NCBI RefSeq assembly: GCF_020618775.1
Contig: NZ_JAESVB010000003.1
Location: 62,001 to 126,000 of the forward strand
Direction: 5' to 3'
DNA length: 64,000 nucleotides
Source: Acidisoma silvae
GTDB taxonomy: Bacteria > Pseudomonadota > Alphaproteobacteria > Acetobacterales > Acetobacteraceae
The position numbers and the translations under genes are program-made. Positions within the stretch are counted from its first letter, which is position 1, and each line of letters starts with the position of its first letter. Shown piece by piece: positions 34,288 to 43,577 of the stretch. The notes beneath the pieces were generated by a model. The model had not been told where the DNA came from. It searched no databases and was given only the letters and a program-made list of their open reading frames with translations.

Positions 34288-35250
34288 TCAGCGCGTGCCG
34301 GCTTTCGCGAATTTCGCGACATCGGCGATATTGGAGCTATCGACGAAAGCCGGGCCGGTCAGAACCGGCTGGCCACCGCCGACGACATCGCCGTTCACCT
34401 TGTTCAGCCACAGGAAGTCAATCGCCAGATAGCCTTCGACGAACGGCTGCTGGTCGATCGCCCATTGCAGCTTGCCTTGCTGAATCAAGCTGACGGCGCG
34501 CGGTGTCAGATCAAACGTTCCGACCTTGGCCTGGCTGCCCGCCGTATCGGCCGCCTGAATGGCGGTCGGCGCGAAAGGTGCGCCCAGCGTCACGATGTAA
34601 TCGACGCTCTTGTCCTGCTGCAGCTTGGCGACGATGCGGGACTGCGTCGCGGCCATGTCGTAACCGGGAACATATAGAACGTAGAAGCTACCCTTGAAAG
34701 TATCCTTGATACCGTCGCAACGCGCTTCCAGCTGAACCGCGCCCTGCTGCTGATCGACGCAGACAACGCTTTTGGCGCCGAGCTTGTTCAGCTTGTCGCC
34801 GACGGCCTTGCCGGCAATCGTCTCATCCTGCCCGACATAGGAGAGCAGGCCAGCGCTTTTCCAGGCATCCGTGCCGGCATTGAAGCCGATGACCGGAATA
34901 TTGGCGGCGATGGCGGATTTGATCGTCGTTTCTTCGGCATCCGGGAAAGCGAGCGTAATCGCAATGCCGTCGACCTTCTGGGCCACGACATTGGTGACGA
35001 GTTGCGCTTCACCCGACGCGGTCGGGTTGGACAGATACAGGAGCTTGACGTGATCCTTCTTCGCCGCGGCATTCGCGCCCTTGCGGATGATATCCCAGAA
35101 GGTATCGCCGGGCTGGGCATGCGTGATCATGGCAAAGGTATATTCGTGCTCGGATTGCGCGAAAGCGCTTGCCGAATGCAGCGAGGTGGTAACCGCCAGG
35201 GCGGCAATGGCCGCTGAGCAGGCGGCAGCTTTACGCAGAATTGTTTTCAT
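34288..35250 (-). CDS. Sugar ABC transporter periplasmic binding protein (ribose-like family)
   Basis: The 320-residue protein has a signal peptide (MKTILRKAAACSAAIAALAVTTSLHSASAFA-Q) and a type-1 periplasmic binding fold: YTFAMITHAQPGDTFWDIIRKGANAAAKKDHV, LVTNVVAQKVDGIAITLAFPD, IPVIGFNAGTDAWKSAGLLSYVGQDE and VDYIVTLGAPFAPTAIQAA. ATG at 35250 follows GGAAGGAA. It feeds the FrcA-type importer. Ligand unknown; pentose catabolic genes nearby make a pentose attractive. Confidence 0.9.
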   Translation of the reverse strand: MKTILRKAAACSAAIAALAVTTSLHSASAFAQSEHEYTFAMITHAQPGDTFWDIIRKGANAAAKKDHVKLLYLSNPTASGEAQLVTNVVAQKVDGIAITLAFPDAEETTIKSAIAANIPVIGFNAGTDAWKSAGLLSYVGQDETIAGKAVGDKLNKLGAKSVVCVDQQQGAVQLEARCDGIKDTFKGSFYVLYVPGYDMAATQSRIVAKLQQDKSVDYIVTLGAPFAPTAIQAADTAGSQAKVGTFDLTPRAVSLIQQGKLQWAIDQQPFVEGYLAIDFLWLNKVNGDVVGGGQPVLTGPAFVDSSNIADVAKFAKAGTR

Positions 35251-35268
35251 TCTTTTTGTTCCTTCCCT

Positions 35269-35286
35269 ATTGCCTCTTTGGGCAAT
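35269..35286. promoter_or_regulatory. Short inverted repeat in the leader of the sugar ABC operon
   Basis: ATTGCC (35269-35274) and GGCAAT (35281-35286) flank TCTTTG, about 20-35 bp before the binding-protein start. It could be a repressor half-site pair or a leader hairpin. Short arms keep confidence low. Confidence 0.35.
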
Positions 35287-35490
35287 CAACGCAGACGCAT
35301 CTGATTTTGATTTGGACTTTTGTTTGCGACGTACGAAGACAACTGGCGCGCGGCGACTGTCTGCCGGCTTTCTCTTTCTCCCGAAGGTTTTCTTCTTTTT
35401 TATAGTCTGATCGAGGTCAGTCAGCGTTTCAGTCGGGCGCCCGAGCGCGGCCCATCAGGCCGCCTCCTGCAGAAGCGGTTTTGGCCTATT

Positions 35491-35536
35491 TCGATCACAA
35501 ATTCCAGTTTTTTATTTATATCGACCGCAAATTCCA
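35491..35536. promoter_or_regulatory. Paired 16-bp direct repeats, possible operator
   Basis: TCGATCACAAATTCCA (35491-35506) and TCGACCGCAAATTCCA (35521-35536) differ at two positions and start exactly 30 bp apart, about three helical turns, so bound proteins would sit on one DNA face. An A/T tract lies between them. The regulator is not in the window. Confidence 0.5.
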
Positions 35537-35540
35537 TACT

Positions 35541-35577
35541 GAGATGACTTGGCGAGTCAGTCTTACCAAGCCATCTC
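35541..35577. terminator. Long inverted repeat downstream of the LLM monooxygenase
   Basis: GAGATGACTTGG (35541-35552) and CCAAGCCATCTC (35566-35577) pair over 12 bp with one mismatch and a 13-base loop. It lies about 40 bp past the monooxygenase stop (35615) on the minus strand. In that direction T's follow only loosely, so terminator or operator are both possible. Confidence 0.45.
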
Positions 35578-35614
35578 GTTGAAATTGCTCAAAACTCGCC
35601 GATGGGGCTGAAAT

Positions 35615-36931
35615 TCAGTCCTGCAAATGGTCCCGCAAGGTCGATCCCGCATAGGTTTTTCGGAACACCCCGCGCTCCTGCAGAATGGGTACCACAGACC
35701 GGCAGAACTCCTCATACATGCCGGGGAAGGTGGTGGGCGTCAGAATGAAGCCGTCACAGGCATGGTCCTGGAACAGGTCGCAGAGGCGGTCAGCCACCAT
35801 TTCAGGCGTTCCGACCAACTGCGGGCAGAGTTCGCTGGTCGCGAAACGTCGCGCCGCCTGGCCCAAGGTCAGGCCCTCGGCCTCGGTCCCTTGCAGGATG
35901 ACATCGACAGAGCCGCGCGACCCGAGTTCGGTCGCCACGTCCTGAAGCGGCATGTCCGGGTCATGGCTCGACAGATCGACGCCGATCTGCCCCGAGACGC
36001 AGGCCATGCCGATCTGGGTATGCACCAGTTCATTGACGTAATGCGCCCGCTCGCGCGCGATGCTTTCGGTCTCGCCCAGCACCACGTCGATGGAGGGCAG
36101 CACGACGCAGCTTTCCGGCGCGCGGCCGAAACGCGCCATCCGGCCTTTGAAATCGGAATAGAAAGCCTGCATGTCGCTTTTCTGGTGCTGTAGCGTGAAG
36201 ATGATCTCTCCCCAGCGCGCGCCGAAATCCCGTCCCCGGTCGGAGCTGCCGGCCTGCATGATGACCGGCCGTCCCTGCGGGCTGCGCGGCACCGTCAGCG
36301 GTCCGCGCGTCTTGATCCAGCGGCCTTCGTAATTCGCGTAATGGACCTTGGACGGGTCCACGAAGCGGGCGTTCTTCTTGTCCAGCACCAGGGCGCCGTC
36401 TTCCCAGGAATCCCACAGCGCGCCGCAGGCCTCCAGCACCTCATCCGCCCGGTCATAGCGCTCAGCGCGGCTGGGCATTTCGGCCAGGCCGAAATTCTTC
36501 GCTTCCAGCGAGGAATGGGAGGCAACGACATTCCAGGCGACCCGGCCACGGCTCATATGGTCCAGCGTGCCCAACATGCGGGCAATCTGATACGGATTGT
36601 AGAAGGTGGTCGAATAGGTCAGGCCGAGGCCGATACGCTCCGTCACCCGCGCCATGATGGGCAGGATGACCGAAGGGTCGAGCAGGCAAAGCTGGCCGCC
36701 GCGCTCCAGCATCGTGTCATAGCTATTGGCATAGGTGTCATAGATGCCAAGAATATCGGCAAAGAACAGGGCGTCGAAGCAGCCCGCCTCCAGAACGCGG
36801 GCGATATGCTCGTACCGCTCCGGCGTCAGAATGCCGTCGATATCGGTCTCTGGGTGCCGCCAGGCGCCATGATGGTGACAGGTCGGTCCTGTCATCAGAA
36901 AGGCCACCAGATGCATCTTCCGTTGCGTCAT
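35615..36931 (-). CDS. LLM-class flavin-dependent monooxygenase (NtaA/DmoA family)
   Basis: This is a bacterial-luciferase-like FMNH2-dependent monooxygenase of about 438 residues, of the NtaA/SnaA/DszA/DmoA subfamily: MHLVAFLMTGPTCHHHGAWRHPETD, YEHIARVLEAGCFDALFFADILGIYD, LGLTYSTTFYNPYQIARMLGTLDHMSRGRVAWNVVASHSSLEAKNFGL, RPVIMQAGSSDRGRDFGARWGEIIFT. These enzymes oxidise compounds such as nitrilotriacetate or dimethyl sulfide. Two starts compete (36931 and 36946, both ATG, weak ribosome sites). No flavin reductase lies beside it. Substrate unknown. Confidence 0.88.
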   Translation of the reverse strand: MTQRKMHLVAFLMTGPTCHHHGAWRHPETDIDGILTPERYEHIARVLEAGCFDALFFADILGIYDTYANSYDTMLERGGQLCLLDPSVILPIMARVTERIGLGLTYSTTFYNPYQIARMLGTLDHMSRGRVAWNVVASHSSLEAKNFGLAEMPSRAERYDRADEVLEACGALWDSWEDGALVLDKKNARFVDPSKVHYANYEGRWIKTRGPLTVPRSPQGRPVIMQAGSSDRGRDFGARWGEIIFTLQHQKSDMQAFYSDFKGRMARFGRAPESCVVLPSIDVVLGETESIARERAHYVNELVHTQIGMACVSGQIGVDLSSHDPDMPLQDVATELGSRGSVDVILQGTEAEGLTLGQAARRFATSELCPQLVGTPEMVADRLCDLFQDHACDGFILTPTTFPGMYEEFCRSVVPILQERGVFRKTYAGSTLRDHLQD

Positions 36932-36997
36932 CGTCCGTCCGATCATGTCTGCCGAAGAGTATCGGCAAACTGAGCAAGATCGGTACCGCAGACGCAA

Positions 36998-37024
36998 GAC
37001 GGCGCGGTGGTGTGCCGCGCCGTC
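36998..37024 (-). terminator. Hairpin after the semialdehyde dehydrogenase gene
   Basis: Perfect 10-bp stem GACGGCGCGG (36998-37007) with CCGCGCCGTC (37015-37024), loop of 7. It lies 30 bp past the dehydrogenase stop and ahead of the monooxygenase start, so it likely ends the pentose operon. The U tract is weak. Confidence 0.65.
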
Positions 37025-37053
37025 TTTAGCCTGAAGCCATTATGTCGCGGCGA

Positions 37054-38631
37054 TCAGACCGGCGCCGTCATGACGCCATCAAGCCGGCGCCACAGTCCTT
37101 GCGGATTGGCGTCCTGCAAGGCCGCCGGCAGCAGCTCTTCCGCGACATTCTGGTAGCAGACCGGCCGCAGGAAGCGGCGGATGGCCAGCGTGCCGACCGA
37201 TGTGGTGCGCGCGTCCGAGGTTGCCGGGAAAGGCCCGCCATGCACCATGGCGTGACAAACCTCCACGCCCGTCGGCCAGCCGTTGATGAGGATACGCCCG
37301 GCCTTGGTCTCCAGCACCGGCAGCAGGGCCGTGAACAGCGCCTCGTCATCCTCCGTCATATGCACGGTGATGGTCAGCTGGCCTTCCAGCCCCTGGATCA
37401 GACGAGCCAAGGCCATGAGATCGGCATCCGCCACCAGCAGGCCGGCCGCACCGAAAACCTCGTCCGCCAGATGCGGCGTCTTCGCGAAAGTGGCGGCGTC
37501 GGTGCCGAAGAAGGCGGCACCCGCTTTCCCCTCGGCCTTATGCCCCTCGCCCAGCGCCTTGACGCCCGCCGAACCGGCCAGCTTGGCGACGCCCTTCTCA
37601 TAGGCCGCCAGAATGCCCTTGTGCAGCATGACGCCGGCCGCCGCGTCACCCATGGCCTCACCAGCCGCCGTCACGAAAGCATCCAGGCCATCAGACGGAA
37701 TGGCCAGCAGCAGGCCCGGATTGGTGCAGAACTGCCCGGCGCCCATGGTCAGCGAGCCCACGAAAGCCTTGCCCAAAGCCGCGCCATTGGCCGCCAGCGC
37801 GCCGGGCAGAAGCAGGACAGGGTTGATGCTGCTCATCTCGGCATAGACCGGGATCGGCTCATGCCGGGCCGCCGCGATCTTGCCGAGGGCGAGGCCGCCG
37901 GCGCGACTGCCAGTGAAGCCCACGGCCTTGATATGCGGATCGGCAACAAGCGCCGTGCCCAAAGCATCGCCGACGCCGAAGAGGAGTGAGAAAACGCCCT
38001 CGGGCAGGCCCGCTTCCTTCACGGCCGCCTGCACCGCACGGCCGACCATTTCGGACGTGCCAGGGTGCGCCGGATGCGCCTTCACCACCACCGGACAGCC
38101 GGCGGCGAGCGCCGAGGCCGTATCACCACCCGCGACCGAGAAGGCGAGCGGGAAGTTGCTGGCGCCGAACACCGCCACAGGCCCGAGCGGGATCATGCGC
38201 ATGCGCAGGTCCGGCCGGGGCAGCGGCTTGCGATCCGGCAATGCCGGGTCCAGCCGCACGTCCTGCCAGCTGCCTTCCCGCACTTCCTGCGCGAAGAGGC
38301 GCAACTGGCCCACGGTGCGGCCACGCTCGCCTTCAATCCGGCCGCGCGGCAGGCCGGTCTCGGCACAGGCGCGGTCGGTCAGCGCATCGCCCAGCGCGTC
38401 GATCTTGGCGGCGGCGAGTTCCAGGAATTTGGCGCGAATCTCGGGCGAGGCCGCGCGATAGGGGGCGAAGGCCTCGTCGGCCAGTATGCAGGCGCGGGCG
38501 ACATCGGCTTCCGTCGCGCTGCCATAAGCGGGGTCCAAGGCCGCGCCACTGGCGGCATCATACCCCGTGAAGCTCTGGCCGGTGCCGCGCAATGCGCCGG
38601 CCCCGATCAGCATCTCTCCGGTCAAGCTCAT
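37054..38631 (-). CDS. 2-oxoglutarate semialdehyde (2,5-dioxovalerate) dehydrogenase
   Basis: This ALDH-superfamily enzyme of 525 residues belongs to the NADP-type ALDH_F/KGSADH branch. [51 protein letters not shown] (cofactor), catalytic Glu265 in [10 protein letters not shown] and Cys302 in [10 protein letters not shown] are visible. It oxidises 2,5-dioxopentanoate to 2-oxoglutarate, the last step of non-phosphorylative pentose breakdown. ATG at 38631 follows AGGAG. It lies 29 bp after the DHDPS-family gene in the same operon as the sugar-acid dehydratase. Confidence 0.88.
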   Translation of the reverse strand: MSLTGEMLIGAGALRGTGQSFTGYDAASGAALDPAYGSATEADVARACILADEAFAPYRAASPEIRAKFLELAAAKIDALGDALTDRACAETGLPRGRIEGERGRTVGQLRLFAQEVREGSWQDVRLDPALPDRKPLPRPDLRMRMIPLGPVAVFGASNFPLAFSVAGGDTASALAAGCPVVVKAHPAHPGTSEMVGRAVQAAVKEAGLPEGVFSLLFGVGDALGTALVADPHIKAVGFTGSRAGGLALGKIAAARHEPIPVYAEMSSINPVLLLPGALAANGAALGKAFVGSLTMGAGQFCTNPGLLLAIPSDGLDAFVTAAGEAMGDAAAGVMLHKGILAAYEKGVAKLAGSAGVKALGEGHKAEGKAGAAFFGTDAATFAKTPHLADEVFGAAGLLVADADLMALARLIQGLEGQLTITVHMTEDDEALFTALLPVLETKAGRILINGWPTGVEVCHAMVHGGPFPATSDARTTSVGTLAIRRFLRPVCYQNVAEELLPAALQDANPQGLWRRLDGVMTAPV

Positions 38632-38660
38632 GCGTCTCTCCTTTGTGTCAGGCTCAACGC

Positions 38661-39587
38661 TCACTTGCCCCAGCGCAGGACAAGCGGATCAAGCCGCTTG
38701 GCGGCATCCAGCAAGCCGGCCCGCGTTTCCGGCGACAGCGGCACCAGCGGGTGGCGCGGCGCATCGCAGGCGATGATGCCGCCTTCCTTCATCAAAGCCT
38801 TGCAGGCCAGCAAGCCGCCCTGCCGGTTCTCGTAATTGATCAGCGGCAGCCAGCGGCCGTAGCGCTCCACCGCCGCTTCCCGGTTCCCTGCCAGATAGTC
38901 ATGAATGATGGGTTTCAAACCGTCGGCATAGGCGCCGGCCGTCATGGCGCCGGTGGCGCCCGCGTCCAGATCGGCCAGCAGGGTAATCGCCTCTTCACCG
39001 TCCCAGGGGCCTTCGATGGCGTCGCCGCCCAGGCGAATGATCTCGCGCAGCTTCGACGCCGCCTGCGGCACCTCGATCTTGAAATAGGAAACCTGTTCGA
39101 TTTCCGTCGCCATGCGCGCCAGGAAGGGTGCCGAAAGCGGCGTGCCGGCGACGGGCGCGTCCTGAATCATGATCGGAATGTCGATCGCGTCCGAGACGGT
39201 CTGGAAATAGCTGTAGATCGCGGCTTCCGGCACGCGGAAGGTAGCACCATGATAGGGCGGCATGATCATGACCATGGCCGCCCCCAGATCCTGGGCGCGC
39301 TTGCTGCGTTCCGCCGTGACGCGGCTGCTGAAATGGGTCGTCGTCACGATAACGGGAATACGGCCGGCGACCTGCTTCAAAATCGCGACCGTCAGCATGT
39401 CCCGCTCCTCATCCGACAGCACGAACTGCTCGGAGAAATTGGCGAGAATACAGATGCCGTCGGAGCCGGAATCGATCATGAATTCGATGACCCGCAGCTG
39501 GCCGGCAAGATCGATGGTGCCGTCCTCATGAAAGATCGTGGGGGCCACCGGGAAAATGCCCGTATAGCGCCGTGTGATATCTGCCAT
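38661..39587 (-). CDS. DHDPS-family 2-keto-3-deoxy-sugar-acid dehydratase/aldolase (likely 2-keto-3-deoxy-L-arabonate dehydratase)
   Basis: This 308-residue (beta/alpha)8 Schiff-base lyase has catalytic lysine Lys170 in VSYFKIEVP. The strand that in DHDPS holds the catalytic tyrosine reads [11 protein letters not shown], so Tyr is replaced, as in relatives acting on 2-keto-3-deoxy acids. Between the IlvD/Edd dehydratase and the dioxovalerate dehydrogenase, the expected reaction is dehydration of 2-keto-3-deoxypentonate to 2,5-dioxopentanoate. A retro-aldol activity is not excluded. ATG at 39587 follows a GGAAGGAA site. Confidence 0.8.
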   Translation of the reverse strand: MADITRRYTGIFPVAPTIFHEDGTIDLAGQLRVIEFMIDSGSDGICILANFSEQFVLSDEERDMLTVAILKQVAGRIPVIVTTTHFSSRVTAERSKRAQDLGAAMVMIMPPYHGATFRVPEAAIYSYFQTVSDAIDIPIMIQDAPVAGTPLSAPFLARMATEIEQVSYFKIEVPQAASKLREIIRLGGDAIEGPWDGEEAITLLADLDAGATGAMTAGAYADGLKPIIHDYLAGNREAAVERYGRWLPLINYENRQGGLLACKALMKEGGIIACDAPRHPLVPLSPETRAGLLDAAKRLDPLVLRWGK

Positions 39588-39615
39588 TGTTTCGTTCCTT
39601 CCCTTTGTTTTTTTA

Positions 39616-41343
39616 TCAGTGGTTGTCGCGCGGTACTGCGGCACCGCTGCGACCGACCAGGAAATCCAGGTCCGCACCTTTATCGGCCTGTAGCACATGA
39701 TCGATATAGATCTTGGTATAGCCACGATCGGCGGCGGGCGCGGGCGGTACCCAGGCCGCGCGCCGCTGCGCCAGGTCTTCAGCGGAGACATGCAGATGCA
39801 GGCTGCCGGCCGCCACATCCAGCGTGATCCTATCGCCGTTCCGCACCAAGGCCAGCGGGCCGCCGGCAGCGGCCTCGGGCGCCACATGCAGCACCACCGT
39901 GCCGTAAGCGGTGCCGGACATGCGCGCATCCGAAATACGAATCATGTCGCGCACGCCCTGCTGCAACAGCTTGTGCGGCAACGGCATATTGCCGACCTCG
40001 GCCATGCCCGGATAGCCTTTCGGGCCGCAATTCTTCAGCACCATGATGCAGGAGGCGTCGATATCCAGATCATCGTCATCGACGGCCGCGTGCATCTCCT
40101 CGACATTTTCAAACACGACAGCCCGGCCGGTATGGTTCATCAATTCCGGCGAAGCGGCGGAAGGCTTGATGACCGCCCCATTCGGGGCCAGATTGCCGCG
40201 CAGAATAGCGATGCCCGCATCCGGCTTGAAGGGTTCGGCGAAGGGCGTGATGACCTCCGCATTCCAGTTTTCGGCCTTGGTGACATTCTCCCCGATGCTG
40301 CGGCCATTCGCGGTCAGCGCGCCTTCGTGCAGCAGCCCCTGCTCGATCAGGGATTTCAGCACCACCGGCAAACCGCCGGCGTAATAGAAATCCTCCATCA
40401 AAAACTGCCCTGACGGCATCAGGTTCACCAGGCAGTGAACCCCTTTCCCAAGCCGGTCGAAATCATCCAGGGACAGATCGACGCCGATGCGTCCGGCGAT
40501 GGCCAGAAGATGCACCACGGCATTGGTTGACCCGCCAATCGCCGCCAGCGTGCGAATGGCATTCTCGAAAGCCTCGATGGTCAGGATTTTGGATAGCGTC
40601 AGATCTTCATTGACCATTTCAACGATGCGGCGGCCGGAAAACCGGGCCAGCTCGTTGCGCCGTGCATCCACGGCGGGAATGGCCGCATTGCCGGGCAGAG
40701 ATACGCCCAGTGCTTCGACCATGCTGGCCATGGTGGAGGCCGTGCCCATTGTCATGCAATGGCCGGAGGAGCGGTTCATGCCGGCTTCCGCCTCATGAAA
40801 TTCCTCGAGTGTTATCTCACCGGCGCGCAGCTGCTCGCTCATGGAAATGATATTGGTGCCGGAGCCGATGATCTTGCCGCGATAGACACCGCGCAGCTGC
40901 GGCCCACCGGAAACGCCGATGGTCGGCAGGTCAGCCGATGCCGCGCCCATCAGCAAGGCCGGAGTTGTCTTGTCGCAGCCCATCAGCAGAACGACACCGT
41001 CCAGCGGATGCGCGCGCACGGCTTCCTCCACGTCCATGGACGCCAGATTGCGATACAGCATGGCCGTCGGCCGCATCGTCACCTCGCCCAGCGACGAGAC
41101 CGGAAATTCCAGCGGAAAGCCGCCGGCATCCAGAATGCCGTAGCGGACATGTTCGGCGATGGTGCGGAAATGGGAATTGCAGGGGTTAAGTTCAGACCAG
41201 GTATTGCAGATGCCGATCACCGGCCGGCCTTCGAACTGATCCTGGGGAAAGCCCCGGTTTTTGAGGAAGGACCGGTAGTAAAATCCCATCTTGTCCTGCC
41301 GCCCGAACCATTCCTGGCTGCGCAGGGGCTTCTTTGTCGTCAT
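39616..41343 (-). CDS. IlvD/Edd-family sugar-acid dehydratase (L-arabonate dehydratase-like)
   Basis: This iron-sulfur dehydratase of 575 residues carries the three cluster cysteines Cys55 (NPCNSHF), Cys124 (MGCDKTTP) and Cys197 (SSGHCMTMGTAST), spaced as in characterised L-arabonate dehydratase. Other landmarks: RSFLKNRGFP, GRPVIGICNTWSELNPC, AIGGSTNAVVHLLAI and SDARMSGTAYGTVVLHVAPE. It removes water from an aldonate to give 2-keto-3-deoxypentonate. The operon partners (DHDPS-family lyase and dioxovalerate dehydrogenase) support L-arabonate, D-xylonate or both. Confidence 0.88.
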   Translation of the reverse strand: MTTKKPLRSQEWFGRQDKMGFYYRSFLKNRGFPQDQFEGRPVIGICNTWSELNPCNSHFRTIAEHVRYGILDAGGFPLEFPVSSLGEVTMRPTAMLYRNLASMDVEEAVRAHPLDGVVLLMGCDKTTPALLMGAASADLPTIGVSGGPQLRGVYRGKIIGSGTNIISMSEQLRAGEITLEEFHEAEAGMNRSSGHCMTMGTASTMASMVEALGVSLPGNAAIPAVDARRNELARFSGRRIVEMVNEDLTLSKILTIEAFENAIRTLAAIGGSTNAVVHLLAIAGRIGVDLSLDDFDRLGKGVHCLVNLMPSGQFLMEDFYYAGGLPVVLKSLIEQGLLHEGALTANGRSIGENVTKAENWNAEVITPFAEPFKPDAGIAILRGNLAPNGAVIKPSAASPELMNHTGRAVVFENVEEMHAAVDDDDLDIDASCIMVLKNCGPKGYPGMAEVGNMPLPHKLLQQGVRDMIRISDARMSGTAYGTVVLHVAPEAAAGGPLALVRNGDRITLDVAAGSLHLHVSAEDLAQRRAAWVPPAPAADRGYTKIYIDHVLQADKGADLDFLVGRSGAAVPRDNH

Positions 41344-41458
41344 GGCATCCGTTTCCGCTTATTGCTGTTCTACGGTCATCGTCTTGGCGCGAATGTTCGG
41401 ATGATAACGCGCCCATGCGGGCTCCGCTACCGGGGCAGGCGCAATTAATCCCAAGTTT

Positions 41459-42670
41459 TCAATCGCCGGGCTGAACGGCTTCCCCCGCGCGACCGCCGAT
41501 CTCGCGATGGCTTTCCTGAATGCCAAGAACCAGAACGGCAGCGGCCGCCGCCGGCACGGCCAGCGCGAAGAAGGCACCCTGCCAGCCGAGCCAGCTTATC
41601 ATGGTGCCGCCGAAGAAGCCGGACAGCGCACCGCCCACGCCCTGGATGGTATTGAGCGCGCCGAGCGCCGTCTGCGTCCGGCCCGTGCCCCAGGTGAGGT
41701 CCGCCACCACAACCGGAATGGCAACGCCGATCAGGCCGGAACTGATACCGTCCATGATCTCCGCCAGGATCAGCACCCAGGGGTCGGTCGTGAAGGCAGA
41801 GAGGACCGCGCGCAGCGGCAGGACCAGGCAGGCAATGGTGAGCAGCCGGCGGCGGCCCCGCCGATCCGCCAGATGCCCGGCCCAGAGCGCGACCGGAATC
41901 ATGACGCCCTGGGCGATGACGACATAGGCGGCAAGCCAGCTGGTGCCGTCATGTCCGGCGACGACCAGGCGCTGGCTGATCAGCGCCAGCATGTAGCCAT
42001 TGGCGAGGTTGAACAGCGTCAGCGCCACGGCCAGGCGCATCAGGCCGCCATTGCGCAGGATATCGCGCATGGCGGAGCGATGCTCGACATGGTCTGCCTC
42101 GCCCTCTTCCCAGCCATGGGCGCGGCGGCCGTTGAAGGACCGCGCCGGGGTCGCGAAGATCGCAATAATGGCGCCGAAGGCCATGGTGCCGAAAACCCAG
42201 AAGGGTGCGGTCGGCCCCAGGATCGACCCCAGGCCGATGATCAGCAAAGCGGCCGTGACAATGCCGGCATGGTTGAAAGCCTGATTACGCCCCTGCTGCT
42301 GCGGAAAGCGGTTTTTGCCGACGATGCCGAGGGTGAACAGCGTCAGAGCGGGCAGCATCAGCGTACCGCCGGCACCCGTCAGGCATTGCGAGACGATGAC
42401 CCAGAACAGCCCGTGCCACTGCACGATGATGGCCGTGCCGAGCAGAATGGCGCCGCAGGCCGCCGCCAGTACCACGCGCGGATAGCGGGTATGGTCGACG
42501 ATGGCGCCCGCCGGCCCGTTCAGCAGCAGAGCGAAGAGACCGATCACGGTCATGACCGAGCCGACGCGCGCCGGGCTCCACCCACCCTGCCAGGCCAGCC
42601 AGGTCGCCAGAAACGGACCCAGCCCGCCCTGGATATCGCCGGTGAAGAAATTGATCAGGGCGAGGTGCAT
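41459..42670 (-). CDS. Major facilitator superfamily transporter
   Basis: This MFS carrier of 403 residues with 12 helices has MHLALINFFTGDIQGGLGPFLATWL at the start, GPAGAIVDHTRYPR as the loop 2-3 region, and NKNRFPQQQGRNQAFNHAG in the centre. ATG at 42670 is chosen; TTG at 42685 would add five residues. It is upstream of the sugar-acid dehydratase by 115 bp and may import the aldonate or be part of the pentose unit. Substrate not readable. Confidence 0.82.
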   Translation of the reverse strand: MHLALINFFTGDIQGGLGPFLATWLAWQGGWSPARVGSVMTVIGLFALLLNGPAGAIVDHTRYPRVVLAAACGAILLGTAIIVQWHGLFWVIVSQCLTGAGGTLMLPALTLFTLGIVGKNRFPQQQGRNQAFNHAGIVTAALLIIGLGSILGPTAPFWVFGTMAFGAIIAIFATPARSFNGRRAHGWEEGEADHVEHRSAMRDILRNGGLMRLAVALTLFNLANGYMLALISQRLVVAGHDGTSWLAAYVVIAQGVMIPVALWAGHLADRRGRRRLLTIACLVLPLRAVLSAFTTDPWVLILAEIMDGISSGLIGVAIPVVVADLTWGTGRTQTALGALNTIQGVGGALSGFFGGTMISWLGWQGAFFALAVPAAAAAVLVLGIQESHREIGGRAGEAVQPGD

Positions 42671-42752
42671 GGAAGCAGAGATCAAAGCGGGGCGATCCTC
42701 AGGTGGGGCGCGTCACCATAGATGGATCGGAACCATGAGCCGATAAGCCCGT

Positions 42753-42790
42753 GACCGCTGGGCCGCCCCGGTATGGGGCCGTCAGCGGTC
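42753..42790 (-). terminator. Hairpin spanning the stop of the PAP2 phosphatase gene
   Basis: GACCGCTG (42753-42760) pairs with CAGCGGTC (42783-42790), with an inner GGCCGCCCC/GGGGCC pair. The stem includes the stop codon at 42782-42784. No U tract. Probably the transcript end of the phosphatase gene. Confidence 0.5.
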
Positions 42791-43531
42791 CATGTCACCC
42801 ATGCTGGGCAGGCCCAGCGCCTGCCTGACTTCCGCACGGGCCTGGTAGAAATCGGCGAGGAAAGTCTGGTTGTGGAAAAAGACGCTGTCGATGACGGTGC
42901 CGGAAATGCGGCCCGCCTCGATATCGGTCGGGAAATGCGCGCCGGCGACAACACGGTTATAGCCGTAGGCGGCGGCACGATCGAACAGCGGGCCGGCCTT
43001 TTCCGGCACCATATTCGCCAGGATGATCGCCATGACATAGGCCCAGGTGGTGTGGCCGCTGGGATAGGATGGCGTCTTGCGCGGCTCGACCATGGGCGAC
43101 AGGTTGGAATCGACCATGAAGGGACGCGGCCGGTCGAAATGCGCTTTCGTCTGTGTGACGATCGCCTTCTCATCCGCAAAAACGCGCGTGAAAAACCCGG
43201 TAGCGAAAGGCAGGTTCGCGGGCGCAAATTGCGGCCCCAGAACATCGGCGAAGCGGAAGACAGATCGTTCGTGGTCGGCCTCGGCATTGACGGCCTGTTC
43301 CGCCGTGCGGTCGGACTGCGCCTGCATGACGGTCGCGAGATCGGTCGATTCCTGCGCGGATCCTAGTAGCGGCGGCGGCGCCAGCAATTGATCCAGATTT
43401 ACCTGCGAGGGCTGAATGTAATAGGCGGCGGTAGTCTTGTCCTTGTCGCCAGTCTTGTGCGCAAAGGCAGACAGCGGACTCAGCACCAAAACGCAGACGG
43501 AAACCGTCCCGTAAAACCACGCACGCGCCAC
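42782..43531 (-). CDS. PAP2-type class A acid phosphatase, exported
   Basis: The 249-residue protein has a signal peptide (about residues 1-24 from the GTG start) and the vanadium-haloperoxidase-fold phosphatase signature: KAHFDRPRP, PSYPSGHTTWAYVMA and YNRVVAGAHFPTDIEAGR. Class A non-specific acid phosphatases (PhoN-like) release phosphate from organic esters in the periplasm. GTG at 43531 with GGGGGA six bases upstream is preferred; the frame is open to 43651 without homology. It is divergent from the ModE-like gene. Confidence 0.85.
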   Translation of the reverse strand: MARAWFYGTVSVCVLVLSPLSAFAHKTGDKDKTTAAYYIQPSQVNLDQLLAPPPLLGSAQESTDLATVMQAQSDRTAEQAVNAEADHERSVFRFADVLGPQFAPANLPFATGFFTRVFADEKAIVTQTKAHFDRPRPFMVDSNLSPMVEPRKTPSYPSGHTTWAYVMAIILANMVPEKAGPLFDRAAAYGYNRVVAGAHFPTDIEAGRISGTVIDSVFFHNQTFLADFYQARAEVRQALGLPSMGDMDR

Positions 43532-43577
43532 CTGGTATCCCCCGTTTATTTTGACTTTGCTATAATTCAATTTTTCT

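Larger units (their letters stand above)
35251..35614. promoter_or_regulatory. Non-coding promoter region upstream of the sugar ABC operon
   Basis: No gene is visible in this 364-bp stretch, which is much richer in A/T than its neighbours. It holds a leader inverted repeat (35269-35286), two 16-bp direct repeats (35491 and 35521) and a long inverted repeat (35541-35577), each listed separately. It should carry the ABC operon promoter and the 3' end of the monooxygenase transcript. Confidence 0.6.

Noticed and set aside
43551-43566. TTGACT and TATAAT upstream of the ModE-like gene as a promoter
   Set aside because: They are only 4 bp apart, not the 16-18 bp needed, so they cannot form one sigma-70 promoter.
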